NCBI GenBank assembly: GCA_964630705.1 | Contig: CAZVZH010000066.1 | Coordinates: 1-21,250 of the forward strand | DNA length: 21,250 nucleotides | Reading direction: 5' to 3' | Source of the DNA: M3007 sp964630705 | GTDB lineage: Bacteria; Bacteroidota; Bacteroidia; Chitinophagales; Saprospiraceae | In this document: positions 1 to 10,500 of the stretch, piece after piece | Position numbering within the stretch: position 1 is the first letter of the stretch | How the letters are laid out: each line of letters starts with the position of its first letter | Notes under the pieces: model-generated | Seen by the model: the letters and a program-made list of their open reading frames with translations, nothing else | What the model was told of the DNA's origin: nothing | Databases searched by the model: none | Made by a program: the position numbers and the translations under genes

Positions 1-2
1 TG

Positions 3-95
3 TTGCACCACCTCTCCCAAGGCGCCGACCACCCGGTCAGCTTGTTTCATCCGGAGGGCGCTTATTTGAAAGGCTTGGCGCTTTTGGTAGTTTGA
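3..95 (+). CDS. Possible C-terminal tail of an upstream gene (partial)
   Basis: A reading frame open from the window edge ends at a TGA at 93-95. It translates to about 30 residues with an ordinary protein-like composition (ending in EGAYLKGLALLVV). The other two forward frames are more basic or proline-rich, so this one is the best candidate for a real gene end. No family can be recognised from so short a tail. Its stop codon lies inside the first unit of the GTTTGAA heptamer array, so the repeat supplies or overlaps the gene end. Evidence is weak because only the last 30 codons are visible. Confidence 0.35.
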   Translation: MHHLSQGADHPVSLFHPEGAYLKGLALLVV

Positions 96-151
96 AGTTT
101 GGAGTTTGGAGTTTGAAGTTTGGAGTTTGAAGTTTGGAGTTTGAAGTTTGG
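90..151. repeat. 7-bp tandem repeat, about 9 copies of GTTTGRA
   Basis: Units GTTTGAA and GTTTGGA follow one another without spacers from 90 to 151: eight full copies and a final GTTTGG. The sixth base alternates A/G in an irregular order. The array lies between the tail of the preceding frame and the lipoprotein gene at 201. It can be read in frame upstream of that gene, but the product would be a low-complexity peptide ahead of the signal peptide, so it is probably non-coding. Every unit contains TTTG, the Bacteroidota -33 promoter core; whether that matters is unknown. Confidence 0.9.
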
Positions 152-152
152 C

Positions 153-184
153 TTTGTTGGTACCGGCCTTTTTTTAGATTTTTG
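153..184 (+). promoter_or_regulatory. Weak candidate promoter for the hydrolase operon
   Basis: A TTTG at 153-156 is followed 18 bases later by TAGATTTTTG (175-184). This resembles the Bacteroidota -33 TTTG and -7 TAnnTTTG pair, but the -7 element is two T's too long. It would place the transcript start only about 10 bases before the ATG at 201. The match is approximate. Confidence 0.3.
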
Positions 185-200
185 TGAAAAAACAAAGACT

Positions 201-1031
201 ATGCATAAGTTACTTACCCTCGCAGTTGTCCTCGCTTTGTTTGCTTGCCAGGACCATCAAACATCCTCCATCCCCATGTGCCACGACGCCAGCGCGGAGT
301 TTGCAGCCTTTGCCTCCGACCGCACATTCCGCGATGCCCACCCCACGCCCAAACCGGTTGCACGGCTACACGGCGGTAAAAACATCGAATTCCCGGTGGA
401 AGGCGGCGCCAATGGAAAAGGTTTTTTAATGACGGCGCACGGCCAAAGCACCAAATATCTCCTGCTGTTTCACGAGTGGTGGGGCCTCAACGATTACATC
501 CGCAATGAAGCCTCTTACTGGGTGCATACCTTGGGTATCAATGTGTTGGCGGTGGATTTGTACGACGGAAAGGTCACCGATTCGCCCGACGAAGCCGGTA
601 AACTCATGCAAGCCTGCGACCCGAAACGCGCTGCCGCCATTATCCAGGGCGCAACCAAATTCTTGGGTGAAAACGTCGATTTCCGAACCATGGGCTGGTG
701 CTTCGGCGGCGGCTGGTCTTTGCAAGCGAGCCTAATGCTGGGCGACCGGGCCAAAGGCTGTGTGATGTTTTACGGCATGCCGGAAAAAGACCTGGACAAG
801 CTGAAAACGCTGAGCGCCGACGTGTTGATGATCCACGCTAAACAAGACAAGTGGATCAACGACGAAGTAGTCGCCGGTTTTCAAAAAAACATGACCAGCG
901 CCGGAAAATCCTTGCGCGTCGAAGCATTTGACGCCGACCATGCCTTCGCCAACCCCAGCAGCCCGCGCTACAATGAAGAAGCCGCCCGCGCCGCCCGCGC
1001 GAAAGTCGTTGAATACCTGAAAACGAAATAA
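201..1031 (+). CDS. Dienelactone hydrolase family lipoprotein
   Basis: An alpha/beta hydrolase of the dienelactone hydrolase (DLH) family, 276 aa from the ATG at 201. The frame is open further upstream to 120, but that part would be coded by the heptamer repeat. The ATG at 201 starts directly at a lipoprotein signal (MHKLLTLAVVLALFAC, lipobox LFAC, Cys16), so 201 is preferred. The DLH hallmarks are present: HEWWGL (residues 91-96), nucleophile Cys167 in GWCFGG, Asp216 in HAKQD and His247 in DADHAF, giving a Cys-Asp-His triad. Family members hydrolyse dienelactones or other small esters; the substrate here is unknown. The lipid anchor implies a periplasmic or outer-membrane position, unlike classic cytoplasmic DLH. 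The next gene begins one base after the stop, so they are probably co-transcribed. Confidence 0.9.
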   Translation: MHKLLTLAVVLALFACQDHQTSSIPMCHDASAEFAAFASDRTFRDAHPTPKPVARLHGGKNIEFPVEGGANGKGFLMTAHGQSTKYLLLFHEWWGLNDYIRNEASYWVHTLGINVLAVDLYDGKVTDSPDEAGKLMQACDPKRAAAIIQGATKFLGENVDFRTMGWCFGGGWSLQASLMLGDRAKGCVMFYGMPEKDLDKLKTLSADVLMIHAKQDKWINDEVVAGFQKNMTSAGKSLRVEAFDADHAFANPSSPRYNEEAARAARAKVVEYLKTK

Positions 1032-1032
1032 T

Positions 1033-2304
1033 ATGGCTACTCGGCAACCCGACGCTCCCGGAGAAGGCGATTCCGGTGGGATTTTTGGAAAACAACTGGT
1101 TTTGCTGGCTCTGGTCTGCATCGCAGGGGTGCTGCTCTATAAAATGGCCTTCAGCGGCGAGGGCCTTTCCGGTATTTTCCAAAGCCCGAAAGAAGTCCAG
1201 CTGACCTACGTTCAGTCGGATTTCCAACCCAACCTCAACGAGGAAACCACACTGATGATCCTCTCCAACCCGGAGCGGTACCAAAAGGAATTCGACGATC
1301 TGGTGTTCAATTTCAATGTGTCGCTGCTGTACCACGTCGCCAACCGGATGAACTTGCCCGACAGCCTCAAGCGCCGGCTGGAACCGGAATACCGCAAACA
1401 CCACGACTACTTGAAAAGCCTGTATTACAGCGATTTTATCAGCCTGAAAGACACCACCGCGATCATGTACGAAAATTGGTACAACGACAACAGCAACCAG
1501 GCGGTGCAAATCTTCAACGAGGTGGCGGGCAAGTATACCTGCTTTTTCGTCACCCAGATCATGGCCACCCTGCTCAAAGCATCCGACGGACGCCTGCTGG
1601 CCAAAGGCAAAAACGTGAACAACCCCTGCGGTATCGCCCTCCAGGAAGGCCTCCAGCCCATGGTGGAGCGCCTGAAAACCCGCGCAGCCATTATGGATTT
1701 CAGCGCTTCAAGAGGAATGCTCAAGGAAAAAGTACGCCAGGGCATCGCCGAACTCGGCACCTATGAACTGCGCAGCCGGCTGGGCCTGGATAAAACGCTG
1801 TCGTACAAGATTTTCGGTATCTCGATTTCCGAAACAGACATCCGGGTGGAAGCCATCAGCGTGATAAAAGCCGGATTCAAACTCGACCGGCAATTTGACG
1901 TAACCTTCAGCCCTAAAAAAGGAGTTGTGTACATCACCTTACCGCCGCCGACCATTCTGTCACACGAGGTTTACCCGCGCGTCGACAAACTGGACGTAGG
2001 TTTTCTGGCCGGCATCAGCGGGGAAGAGATGAACCGCAACTTCAACGAACTGCGCCGCCAGTTTAGACAAGACGCGCTGGAAAACGAGCGCGTGCTCGAA
2101 CACGCCAAAGCCCGGGCCGACACCGTGATGCAGCTGATGATGGGCCCCGTCGTGAAAGCTATGGGAAAAAAATACCGGCTGGAATTGCGCTTTCGCGACG
2201 ACCAGCCCGAAGTGCTGACGGAAGACGAACTCCGGCGCCGGGGCGAAGCCGAGAAGCCTAAGGCCGCTACGGACAACAAAAAAAACAAGTTTATCCCCCA
2301 GTAG
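1033..2304 (+). CDS. Membrane-anchored DUF4230-like protein
   Basis: A 423-aa protein of unknown function. The N-terminus is short and hydrophilic, followed by one membrane helix at about residues 21-37 (QLVLLALVCIAGVLLYK). The rest is probably outside the cytoplasmic membrane. Residues of about 255-388 resemble the DUF4230 family: alternating beta segments, a KAGFKLDR stretch (279-286), a strand ending in ITLPPPTIL (301-309), and a charged helix rich in Arg, Glu and Ala (331-377). The region from 55 to 250 is mostly helical in appearance and I do not recognise it. The C-terminal tail (395-423) is highly charged, with a Lys/Asn-rich end. Only one base separates it from the hydrolase stop, which indicates an operon. 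The DUF4230 assignment is by eye and moderate; no catalytic motif is seen. Confidence 0.75.
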   Translation: MATRQPDAPGEGDSGGIFGKQLVLLALVCIAGVLLYKMAFSGEGLSGIFQSPKEVQLTYVQSDFQPNLNEETTLMILSNPERYQKEFDDLVFNFNVSLLYHVANRMNLPDSLKRRLEPEYRKHHDYLKSLYYSDFISLKDTTAIMYENWYNDNSNQAVQIFNEVAGKYTCFFVTQIMATLLKASDGRLLAKGKNVNNPCGIALQEGLQPMVERLKTRAAIMDFSASRGMLKEKVRQGIAELGTYELRSRLGLDKTLSYKIFGISISETDIRVEAISVIKAGFKLDRQFDVTFSPKKGVVYITLPPPTILSHEVYPRVDKLDVGFLAGISGEEMNRNFNELRRQFRQDALENERVLEHAKARADTVMQLMMGPVVKAMGKKYRLELRFRDDQPEVLTEDELRRRGEAEKPKAATDNKKNKFIPQ

Positions 2305-2307
2305 TCC

Positions 2308-3939
2308 TCACTTCTGCGCAACCGGTTTCCCAGACTGCAACACTTGCAAGGCTTTTTCCACGGCCGGGTCGTCGGCATTCAACACCCGGTACATACCCAC
2401 GTCCTGGAACAACAGTTTGCCAATGCGGGCTTTCAACTGCAAGCGCAATTCCTGGCGGCTTTGCAGGGATAGCTTGCCGCTGAACTCGACCGCTTCTTTT
2501 TCCAGGAAAGCCAAAAATTCGTCGAGCATACGATCCGAAACCTGAAAACTTTGAACAAAGGCATCCAGGTCTTGGGGCAAGCGGGCGCGGTCCTGGCCTT
2601 CCAGCCAACGGGAGGCGAATTGGGGCAGTTGCTGCCGGGCGGCAAAGTAATCGTCGTTGATAAACGAAGTGTCCAGCGGAATAAAAATGTCCGGGGTGAC
2701 GCCGCCGCCGCCGTACACCACGCGGCCCATGCCGGTGTAAAATTTGGTGGAGTCGGCCTGTGCAATTTTGGAAGCATCCGCCAGTTCGCCATTTTTCAGC
2801 CGGCGGTCGGCTTCGTGGTCGTAGTCCTCGTCGTTTTTGTACTCCCGTTGAATGCTCCGGCCGCTCGGCGTGTAATAACGGGAAGTGGTGAGGCGTAGCG
2901 CCCCGCCGTCGCTCAGCGGATACTGTACCTGCACCAACCCTTTTCCGAACGAGCGCCGGCCGATGATCCAGCCGCGGTCGTGGTCTTGAATGGCGCCGGC
3001 TACAATTTCACTGGCAGAAGCGGAGCCTTCGTCGATCAGCACAGCCACATTGCGGATGTCGAAGTGCATCCGGCCGGAACTGGTGTAATCTTGCCGTTTT
3101 TCCGTGCGGCCTTGGGTGTAAACCAGCAGTTTCCCTTCAGGAAACAGTTGGCTCAACATCTTGGTCGCTTCGTTGAGATAACCGCCAGGGTTGCCGCGCA
3201 GGTCGATGACCAGGTTTTTCAGGCCTTGGCTTTCCACCAAAGGGCGCAGGGCGTCGAGAAACTCCTGGTGTGTGGGCGCGCTAAAGCGGTTGATCTTGAT
3301 ATAGCCAGTTGTGGCGTCGAGCATGTAGGCGACGTCGACGCTGTGTACCGGAATAACATCACGGGCAAGGGTGAAATGCCGCAGTTTTTGCTCGTGGCCC
3401 CGGAGTACGCCGATTTTGACCTTCGTGCCTTTTTCGCCGCGGAGTTTTTGGAAAATTTGGGCATTGGTGATGCGCACATTGGCCACCAGCGAGTCGTCGA
3501 TCGTAACAATTTTGTCGCCCGTGAGAATGCCCGCCGCCTCGGAAGGACCACCCGCTAATGGCGTCACCACCTGAATCGTATCGTCGACAACCAAAAACTC
3601 AATGCCGATGCCTTCGAAATTGCCGTTCATCACCTCTTCCTCCCGCTCCACTTCTTCCGGACTGATATACACCGAATGCGGGTCGAGTTGTGTGAGCACT
3701 TGTTCGATCGCCGTATGCTTCAGCGCATCGACGTCGACGGTGTCCACATATTTTGCATCGATGTACCGCAAAATTTCATCCAAAGTACCAGCGGCTGCCT
3801 GATGATGGCTGCCTGGCGACAGGCGTACATTTTGGTCAAAATGCGGCAATTGCTGACCAATAAACATGCCGGCCGCCAATACTACGGCCAACAGCAACGG
3901 CAGGCGGGTATTTACTTTTGGGTTGCTTGAATCTGTCAT
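2308..3939 (-). CDS. S41 family C-terminal-processing serine protease (CtpA-like)
   Basis: A 543-aa carboxy-terminal-processing peptidase. Residues 13-28 (LPLLLAVVLAAGMFIG) form an N-terminal membrane anchor or signal with no lipobox, so the enzyme should face the periplasm. A helical region (50-105) leads into a PDZ domain (about 107-195, opening NFEGIGIEF). The S41 core follows (about 200-365). The catalytic Ser308 lies in GSASASEI and Lys333 in SFGKG; their spacing of 25 matches the Ser-Lys dyad of the CtpA/D1 protease family. DLRGNPGG (246-253) is the usual core motif. The C-terminal extension (365-543) is helical and charged. The start ATG is at 3939-3937. Such enzymes trim the C-termini of periplasmic or membrane proteins; substrates here are unknown. 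It converges with the DUF4230-like gene, with 3 bases between stops, and diverges from the Lrp-type regulator. Confidence 0.95.
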   Translation of the reverse strand: MTDSSNPKVNTRLPLLLAVVLAAGMFIGQQLPHFDQNVRLSPGSHHQAAAGTLDEILRYIDAKYVDTVDVDALKHTAIEQVLTQLDPHSVYISPEEVEREEEVMNGNFEGIGIEFLVVDDTIQVVTPLAGGPSEAAGILTGDKIVTIDDSLVANVRITNAQIFQKLRGEKGTKVKIGVLRGHEQKLRHFTLARDVIPVHSVDVAYMLDATTGYIKINRFSAPTHQEFLDALRPLVESQGLKNLVIDLRGNPGGYLNEATKMLSQLFPEGKLLVYTQGRTEKRQDYTSSGRMHFDIRNVAVLIDEGSASASEIVAGAIQDHDRGWIIGRRSFGKGLVQVQYPLSDGGALRLTTSRYYTPSGRSIQREYKNDEDYDHEADRRLKNGELADASKIAQADSTKFYTGMGRVVYGGGGVTPDIFIPLDTSFINDDYFAARQQLPQFASRWLEGQDRARLPQDLDAFVQSFQVSDRMLDEFLAFLEKEAVEFSGKLSLQSRQELRLQLKARIGKLLFQDVGMYRVLNADDPAVEKALQVLQSGKPVAQK

Positions 3940-4034
3940 CTTATTTTTAAAAAACCGGTAATCAAATTGGCGGAAAGTTAGAAAGGTTATAACTCGCAGC
4001 CTGATTTATCGAATAATTGCCAAAATTTTGAACG

Positions 4035-4511
4035 ATGATTGAACATCCTGCAATCGACGACCTGGATAAAAAGATACTTCAAAGACTGATCGCGGACGGT
4101 AAAATCCCCTACACAGAAATCGCTAAAGATTTGTTTGTTTCCAGCGGTACCATCCACGTGCGGATGAAAAAACTGGAGCAAATGGGGATTGTGAAAGGCA
4201 CCAGCCTGACGCTCGATTTTCAAAAACTGGGCTATGATATCACAGCTTTCCTCGGTATTTACCTGGACAAAAGTTCGTTGTACGACGACGTTATCCAGGA
4301 TTTGGAAAAAATACCGGAAATCGTCGAGGCCAATTACACGACCGGCTTGTACAGCATCTTTACCAAAATCATGTGCAAAGATACCAATCACCTGCGCGCT
4401 GTGCTGCACGATAAGATTCAGAAAATTCAGGGAATTCAACGCACCGAAACTTTTATCTCCCTGGAACAGAGTTTTAGCCGCCCGGTCAACTTTCTCGAGG
4501 CGGAAGAATAG
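4035..4511 (+). CDS. Lrp/AsnC family transcriptional regulator
   Basis: A 158-aa regulator with the full two-domain Lrp/AsnC layout. The N-terminal helix-turn-helix spans about residues 8-60 (IDDLDKKILQRL, then YTEIAKDLFVSSGTIHVRMKKLEQMGIVKG, abbreviated). The ligand-binding RAM domain spans about 68-150, with the expected TTGLYSIF and IQGIQRTETFISL stretches. Length is typical. Family members form dimers and octamers and respond to amino acids or other small metabolites; the effector and targets here cannot be read from sequence. It is divergent from the S41 protease gene across 95 bases, so regulation of that gene and of itself is possible but not shown. A strong hairpin terminator starts 12 bases after its stop. 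Confidence 0.93.
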   Translation: MIEHPAIDDLDKKILQRLIADGKIPYTEIAKDLFVSSGTIHVRMKKLEQMGIVKGTSLTLDFQKLGYDITAFLGIYLDKSSLYDDVIQDLEKIPEIVEANYTTGLYSIFTKIMCKDTNHLRAVLHDKIQKIQGIQRTETFISLEQSFSRPVNFLEAEE

Positions 4512-4523
4512 ACCAGGATAAGG

Positions 4524-4570
4524 GCATAAAAAAACTCCCGTCCGGATTCCGGACGGGAGTTTTTTTATGC
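4524..4570. terminator. Bidirectional rho-independent terminator
   Basis: A perfect 22-bp inverted repeat (4524-4545 and 4549-4570) with a 3-base loop (ATT). The core stem is ACTCCCGTCCGG; the flanks are A-tract and T-tract, followed by matching GCAT/ATGC ends. A GC-rich stem with a T-run on each strand is the standard form of a terminator working both ways. It lies between the convergent regulator (ends 4511) and giant adhesin gene (ends 4587), and should stop both transcripts. Confidence 0.95.
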
Positions 4571-4586
4571 AACGCTAATTCGAAAA

Positions 4587-7500
4587 TTATTGTCGAACCA
4601 GTGTGACATCCCCTTTGTAGAGGATGGTTTCATTGTCGATAAACTCAATTTCAGCGTAGTAAACGAACACCGCTGGATTGGCCTTGTCGCCGCGGACCGT
4701 TCCGTCCCAGCCGCGTTTCAGATCATCCGGCAGGAAGTTATACTGTTCGAATACCGCGTTACCCCAACGGTCAAAGATCTGGAAGGTTTTGATATTCCTG
4801 ATCTGCCGTTTATCGCCGGAGATGTAGAAAATGGCATCGTTGTCCGGCGCATCCGGGTTAAAGATATTGGGGATGTACACGTAGCGTGTTTTATCCACAA
4901 TAATCGTGCGGCTATCGGTGGCCTTACAGCCGTTGGAGTCGATCACCGTCACGAAATACCGGAACGAGCTCAAGGGCATGAACGAGCAGCCAGTGCACAA
5001 CGCCGTGTCGAGGTAGGCCGGGTTGAGGATGAATTGCTCCACCCGTCCGGTGTCGCTCACCGTATTGTCAAGCGACAAGGAAATGGTGTCGCCTAATTTC
5101 ACGGTTACGTCCGGACCGAGTTCCACCGTGAGTTCTTCCGGTTCCCCGATGGTTACGGTAGTTTCCCATTCGCAACCATTAGCGTCCTGAATCACCAGCG
5201 GATAGGTATCCGGCTGGAGCGAGGTGATGATCGCGGTGGAGGAGAACGGCAGGCCGTCGAACGAATACAGATACGGCGGTGTGCCGCCTTGAACGTTGGC
5301 TACGCTGATCGAACCGTCGGTTTTACCAAAACAGGAAACATCGCGTTTGACAATGCCGGCGCCGGTAACGGTAGCCGAGTCAACCACTACATTAACACTG
5401 GCTTGCGACGTACAACCGTTTTGTTGGTTGGTCACTACAACGGAGTAAGTGGCAGCCGTGCTGACGATAGGCGACTGCGTCGTTTGGCCGGAAATGATGT
5501 TGCCGGCGCCGCTGGTCGACCACTGATAGGTGTAGTTGCCCGGAACCTGAACGCCGGCATTCAAGGTCACCTGCGTAGTGGAGCAATCCAACTGATCGGG
5601 TACGCCGGTGGAAATTACCGGGCCGTTGGTATCGGACAATACCGTAGCCGTGGCCGTAGCCGTACAGCCGTTGCTGGGCACCGTCACCGTCAGGGTGTAA
5701 TTGCCCGGCGTATTGATCGTCGGGTTTTGCTGTGTCGAACTGAATCCGTTCGGACCCACCCAAGCCCAGGTAACCGTCGGGTTGTTGGACGAGCCTGCAA
5801 GGGCCAGATTGGTGACATTACAAGTCAACGTGCCGCCCGTAGCATTGGCCGTGGGCAACCCGGCATCGGGGAGCACCACAGCGGTGGACGAACTCGTACA
5901 ACCATTCGGTGCGGTGACCGTCAGGATGTAATCGCCAACCGTGGAGACGGTCGGGTTCGGGCTGGTGGAAGTAAATCCATTCGGACCCACCCAGGAAAAA
6001 GTAACGCCCGGCGTTTGGGAGGTTCCCGTAATGTTGTTGGTCGGCTGAGTACACGTAAGCGTCACCCCTGTTGTTGCCACATCCGGTTTAACCACGTCGT
6101 CGGTGACTGTCAGGGTGAACGTGCTGGTGCAACCGTTCGTTCCGGTTACGGTAACGGTGTAGTTGCCAGCCACACTGACTTGCGGGTCTTCCTGGTTTTG
6201 ATTGCCGGCATTAATGCCCGGGCCCGCCCATTTGTACTGGACGCCCGTGGTAGTCGATGTAGCATTAATGGTTACAGCAGGAACCGCACATGTAATGGTC
6301 GAGGTAGTAGCCGAAATGTTCGGCACGGCAAAGTTCCCCGTAACGGTAGTCACTGCCGTGGCCTGGCAGCCGTTGGCTTGGTTGGTAATCAGGACGGTAT
6401 ACGTACCGGCTTGGTTCACCACAGGATTTTGCTGGGTGGTGGTGATGCCGCCCGGACCAGTCCACAAGTACGTTACATTCGGCGTGGTAGTAGTTGCCGT
6501 TACGGCCAGGGTGGGGGTAGTACAGTTGATCAAGCCGCCGGTGACGGTTACGTTCTGCGGCGTTTGAATGTTTTGCAATACCGTCAGGGTAGGCGAAGAT
6601 TTACAGCCGTTCAGGGCCGTCACGGTGTACGTGTACACGCCCGGGGCAGAAACATCAATCGACGAACCGGTGCCCACCACCATGCCAGCTGGGTCTGTCC
6701 ACACGCCAGTCGCACCGGGAGTGCCGATAAGCCCGGTCAGCGTCAGTTCGGTTACCAAACAGGTTAATGTGCCGGCGCCGAATACCGATACCGTCGGCGC
6801 TTGGGTGTTTTGCGTTACCGTTGCCGTTGCCGTTGAGGTGCAGGCGTTTTGACCGGTAACCGTCAGCGTATAAATTCCCGCTTCCGACACTGTCGGGTTT
6901 TGCAGGTTGGAATTAAAGCCGTTGGGGCCAACCCAGCTCCAGGTAACGTTTGCCGTTTGCGAGCTGCCTTGCAGGGCGGTTTGACCGGAAATACAGTCGA
7001 TTGTATCGCCTTGTGCAGCTACATCCGGAATAGCGATATCCTGGCTGACCGTCACATTGGTCGTCGTGACACAACCGTTCGGAGCCGTAACCGACAATTG
7101 GAAAACGCCCGGAGCGGAAACATTCACGGCTGCAGTTACGCCGACAATGGTGCCGGAAGCGTCCTGCCAGGAATAGGTAACGCCTGGGGTGTTGCTGGTA
7201 CCGGTAAGGGTCGATTGCAGTTCATCGCAATCCAGGTTGTTCGAAGAAGCAGCCTGTGCATCCGGGAAATTGCCGTCCAGAATCACAGCCGCCGTAGCAG
7301 ATGCCGTACAGCCATTCGGACCGGTTACGGTTAAGACATAATCGCCGGAGGTGTTCACCGTCGGATTGGGCAGATTCGAAGTAAAACCAGGGCCCTGCCA
7401 GCTAAAGGTTGCGCCCGTTGTAGAGGACGTGCCCGACAGCTGGACTTCGGTAATCAAACAGGTCAGTGTTCCGCCTTGTACGGCAACGTTTGGCGTGGAA

Positions 7501-10500
7501 ATATCCTGCGGAACAGTGGCGGAGGCAGTTGTCGTGCAACCGTTGGCCGAGGTGACCACCAAGGTGTAATCGCCGGGAGCAGTCACACTCGGGTCTTCCT
7601 GATCGGAGCTGAACCCGCCAGGCCCCGTCCAGGCATAGGTTTGGACGGGCGAGGTGGCGTTCGTAGCGGTAGTCGCAATCGTGATGGAAGTGGTCGCACA
7701 AGTCAGGGTGCCGGTGACCTGGCTGATAACATTGGGCGCCTCTGTGTCCAGGAGCACATCCACCGATTGGTCGGAGGTACAGCCATTAGGGGCTGTAACG
7801 GTCAGCGTGTATGTTCCGTTTTTCGAAACCAACGGATTGGGCTGGTTAGACGTGAAGCTCGGACCGACCCATGCCAAGGTCGCGCCAGGAGTAGTCGAAG
7901 AACCGCTCAGCGGCACCTGCGGATTGTTGCAGGAAATGGTATTGCCCGCAGCCGAAATTTGCGGCGGGGCAATGTCCTGACTTACCGTAACCGTAATGGT
8001 GCTGGTGCAACCGTTTGCCAGGTCTGTCGCCAGCAAAGTATAATTGCCAGGTGTGTTTACCATTGGGTTTTGATCACCCGAAGAAAAGTTGTTCGGACCG
8101 CTCCAGGTGTAACTGACCGGAACGTTGGCATTGCCGTTCAGGGTAATCGTCGTAGCCGCACAAGTCAGCGTTCCGGTTGTCGAAGTAGGCTGCGGTGCAG
8201 TCTGGTCGGCCAAAACAGTCGCCTCCGCAGTGGAAGTACAGCCGTTGTCGCCAGTTACGGTCAACAGGTAGGTACCCGGAACGGAGGTGTTCGGGTTTTG
8301 GTCGGAGGAAGTAAAGCTATTCGGTCCAGTCCAGGCCCAGGTTACGTTGTTAGCCTGGGAGTCGCCCTCGAGGTCAAGGTTCGGCGTAGTACAGGTAACC
8401 GTACCGCCAGTGGCCGTGGCGCCGGGAGCGGCATCGTCCAGAATGACATCGGCCGTAGCGATGGCCGTACAGCCATTTAAGGGGTCCAACACCGTGAGGG
8501 TATAGACGCCTGGAACGGTTACGGTGGGGTCTTCCAACGTAGAGGTAAAGTTGTTCGGCCCGGTCCAGGTCAGGATTACGCCTGGGGTAGTGGAGCCGCC
8601 GTCCAGGGTCACGTCGTTGATGGTGCAATTCATCGTTCCACCGGCAGCGGAAACGGACGGCACGTTGCTATCCGGCATCACTGTTGCGGTGGCAGTGGTC
8701 GTACAGCCGTTCGGAGCGGTGACGGTCAGGATGTATACGCCGGTATTGGAAACAGTGGGGTTCGGGCCGGAAAAGTTACCGCCGCTTGGCCCCAGCCAGG
8801 CATAGGTCACGTTCGGTGTCGTCGAAGTGCCGCTAATAGTGGTAGTGGAAGACGTACAAGTAATAACGCCGCCTGTCGCCGCGGCATCCGGTGTGGCAAA
8901 ATCGCCATCAACCGTGGCCGTTGCCGTTTGCGTGCATGCGTTCAAACCGGTCACTGTCAGGGTGTAAACACCTGCCGCTGTAACGGTGGGGTCCTGTTTG
9001 GTCGAGGTGAAATTATTCGGCCCTGTCCAGCCGTACGTAACATTGGGCGTAGTGGAACCGCCGTCCAAATCCAGGTTGGGCATAGCACAAGAAATGGTGC
9101 CGCCCACGGCTGTGGCGGTGGGCAAATTCGTATTCCCCAAAACAGTGGCTGTTGCTGTGGCCGTACAACCATTCGCCGGGTTGGTCACCGTCAGGGTGTA
9201 AACGCCGGCGGTATCGGTGGTTGGATTTTGTTGGCTGGAGTTGAACCCGCCGGGGCCTGCCCAGGCAAACGTTGCATTATTCGTGGTGGAATTACCGGTG
9301 AGGGTCGCCACGGGTGTAATGCAACTGATGGTATCGCCCAAAGTACTGACATTGGGCGGCGTATTATTGAGGGTTACTGAAGTGGTTGCCGATGCAGTAC
9401 AGTTATTGGTCGAGTTCGTGATGGTGACCGTGTAGGTACCGGTCGCGCTGACCGTCGGATTTTGTGTTGTGGACGTAAACCCGTTCGGACCGCTCCAAGA
9501 AAAAGTTGGTGTGGGCGGCGCATTGGTTACTGCCTGTAGCGCCACCGAGGTGTTGGTACAACTGAGTACCCCACCCACGGCCGATGCTGAAGGCGGCGTC
9601 GTATTCCCGACAACCGTCACCGAAGCCGTGTTGGTGCAACCGTTGGCCGCGCTGGTGACGGTTACCGTATAGGTGCCGGCAAGGGTAGCAATGGGGTTGG
9701 GTATGTTGGTTGCGCTCAGCCCGGTGGTCGGCCCCCAGGCATAAGTCGGATTCGTCGCGTTGGTCGTCGTATTGAGCTGAGCTTGCGGATTTCCGCAACC
9801 CAGTACGCCTCCGGTCGCTGACACGGTCGGCGGCGTGGTATTGCCCGTAACCATGATGGTGTCATTGGCTACGCAATAATTACCGCCGGCTGAAGCTGTT
9901 ACGGTGAGTATGTATGTACCCGCCTGCGTCACAATCAGCGAATTACCGGTACCCAGAACGGTACCTGCCGGGTTTTTCCAAACTTTGGTCCCGGGCGAAG
10001 GCGCCGATGTAAGTACGATCGTATCGTTGTTGCAGGACAATACGCCGTTAGGAATAATATCCGCTACGGGTTCCAGAATTAATATGGAAAAGTTGATCAA
10101 ACTATCGCAGCCTTGATACGATTCGCAAACGTGCGAGAACGAACCGCCATCGCAGTATTGCTCGCCACAAATCGTAATGCAGTCGCCGGCGCAAATCGTT
10201 CTGGGCGGCAAATAGGTGATGATCGGCGCTTTTACCGTCACCTGTTTGCGCACCACACTGTCGCAGCCTTGGTAGGATACGAAGGTCGTTTCATAAGTGC
10301 CGGAATTATACGCAAAATCGCCCCAGGGAAGCTCGTAAGGCAAGTCTTCATTACAAACCACCACCGGCGGCAAAATAGTCGGGGGGATCGGTTGCACCAA
10401 AACGTTGATGCACTTCGGCGTCCCGTCATTGCAGGAGTTGGCCGGCGTCACACAAACCTGACCACTGTTGGGGCCCATGGTTATTTGAACGATATTACCA

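Noticed and set aside
120..200. N-terminal extension of the hydrolase frame to 120
   Set aside because: It would be encoded by the heptamer repeat and would place 27 residues before an otherwise complete lipoprotein signal peptide starting at 201.
5289..6767. Long open frame (492 codons) on the + strand inside the giant repeat gene
   Set aside because: It is antisense to the clearly coding - strand repeats. The product is Arg/Gly-rich without any recognisable domain, and similar antisense frames recur along the repeats because Thr/Val/Gly-rich codons give few stops on the other strand.
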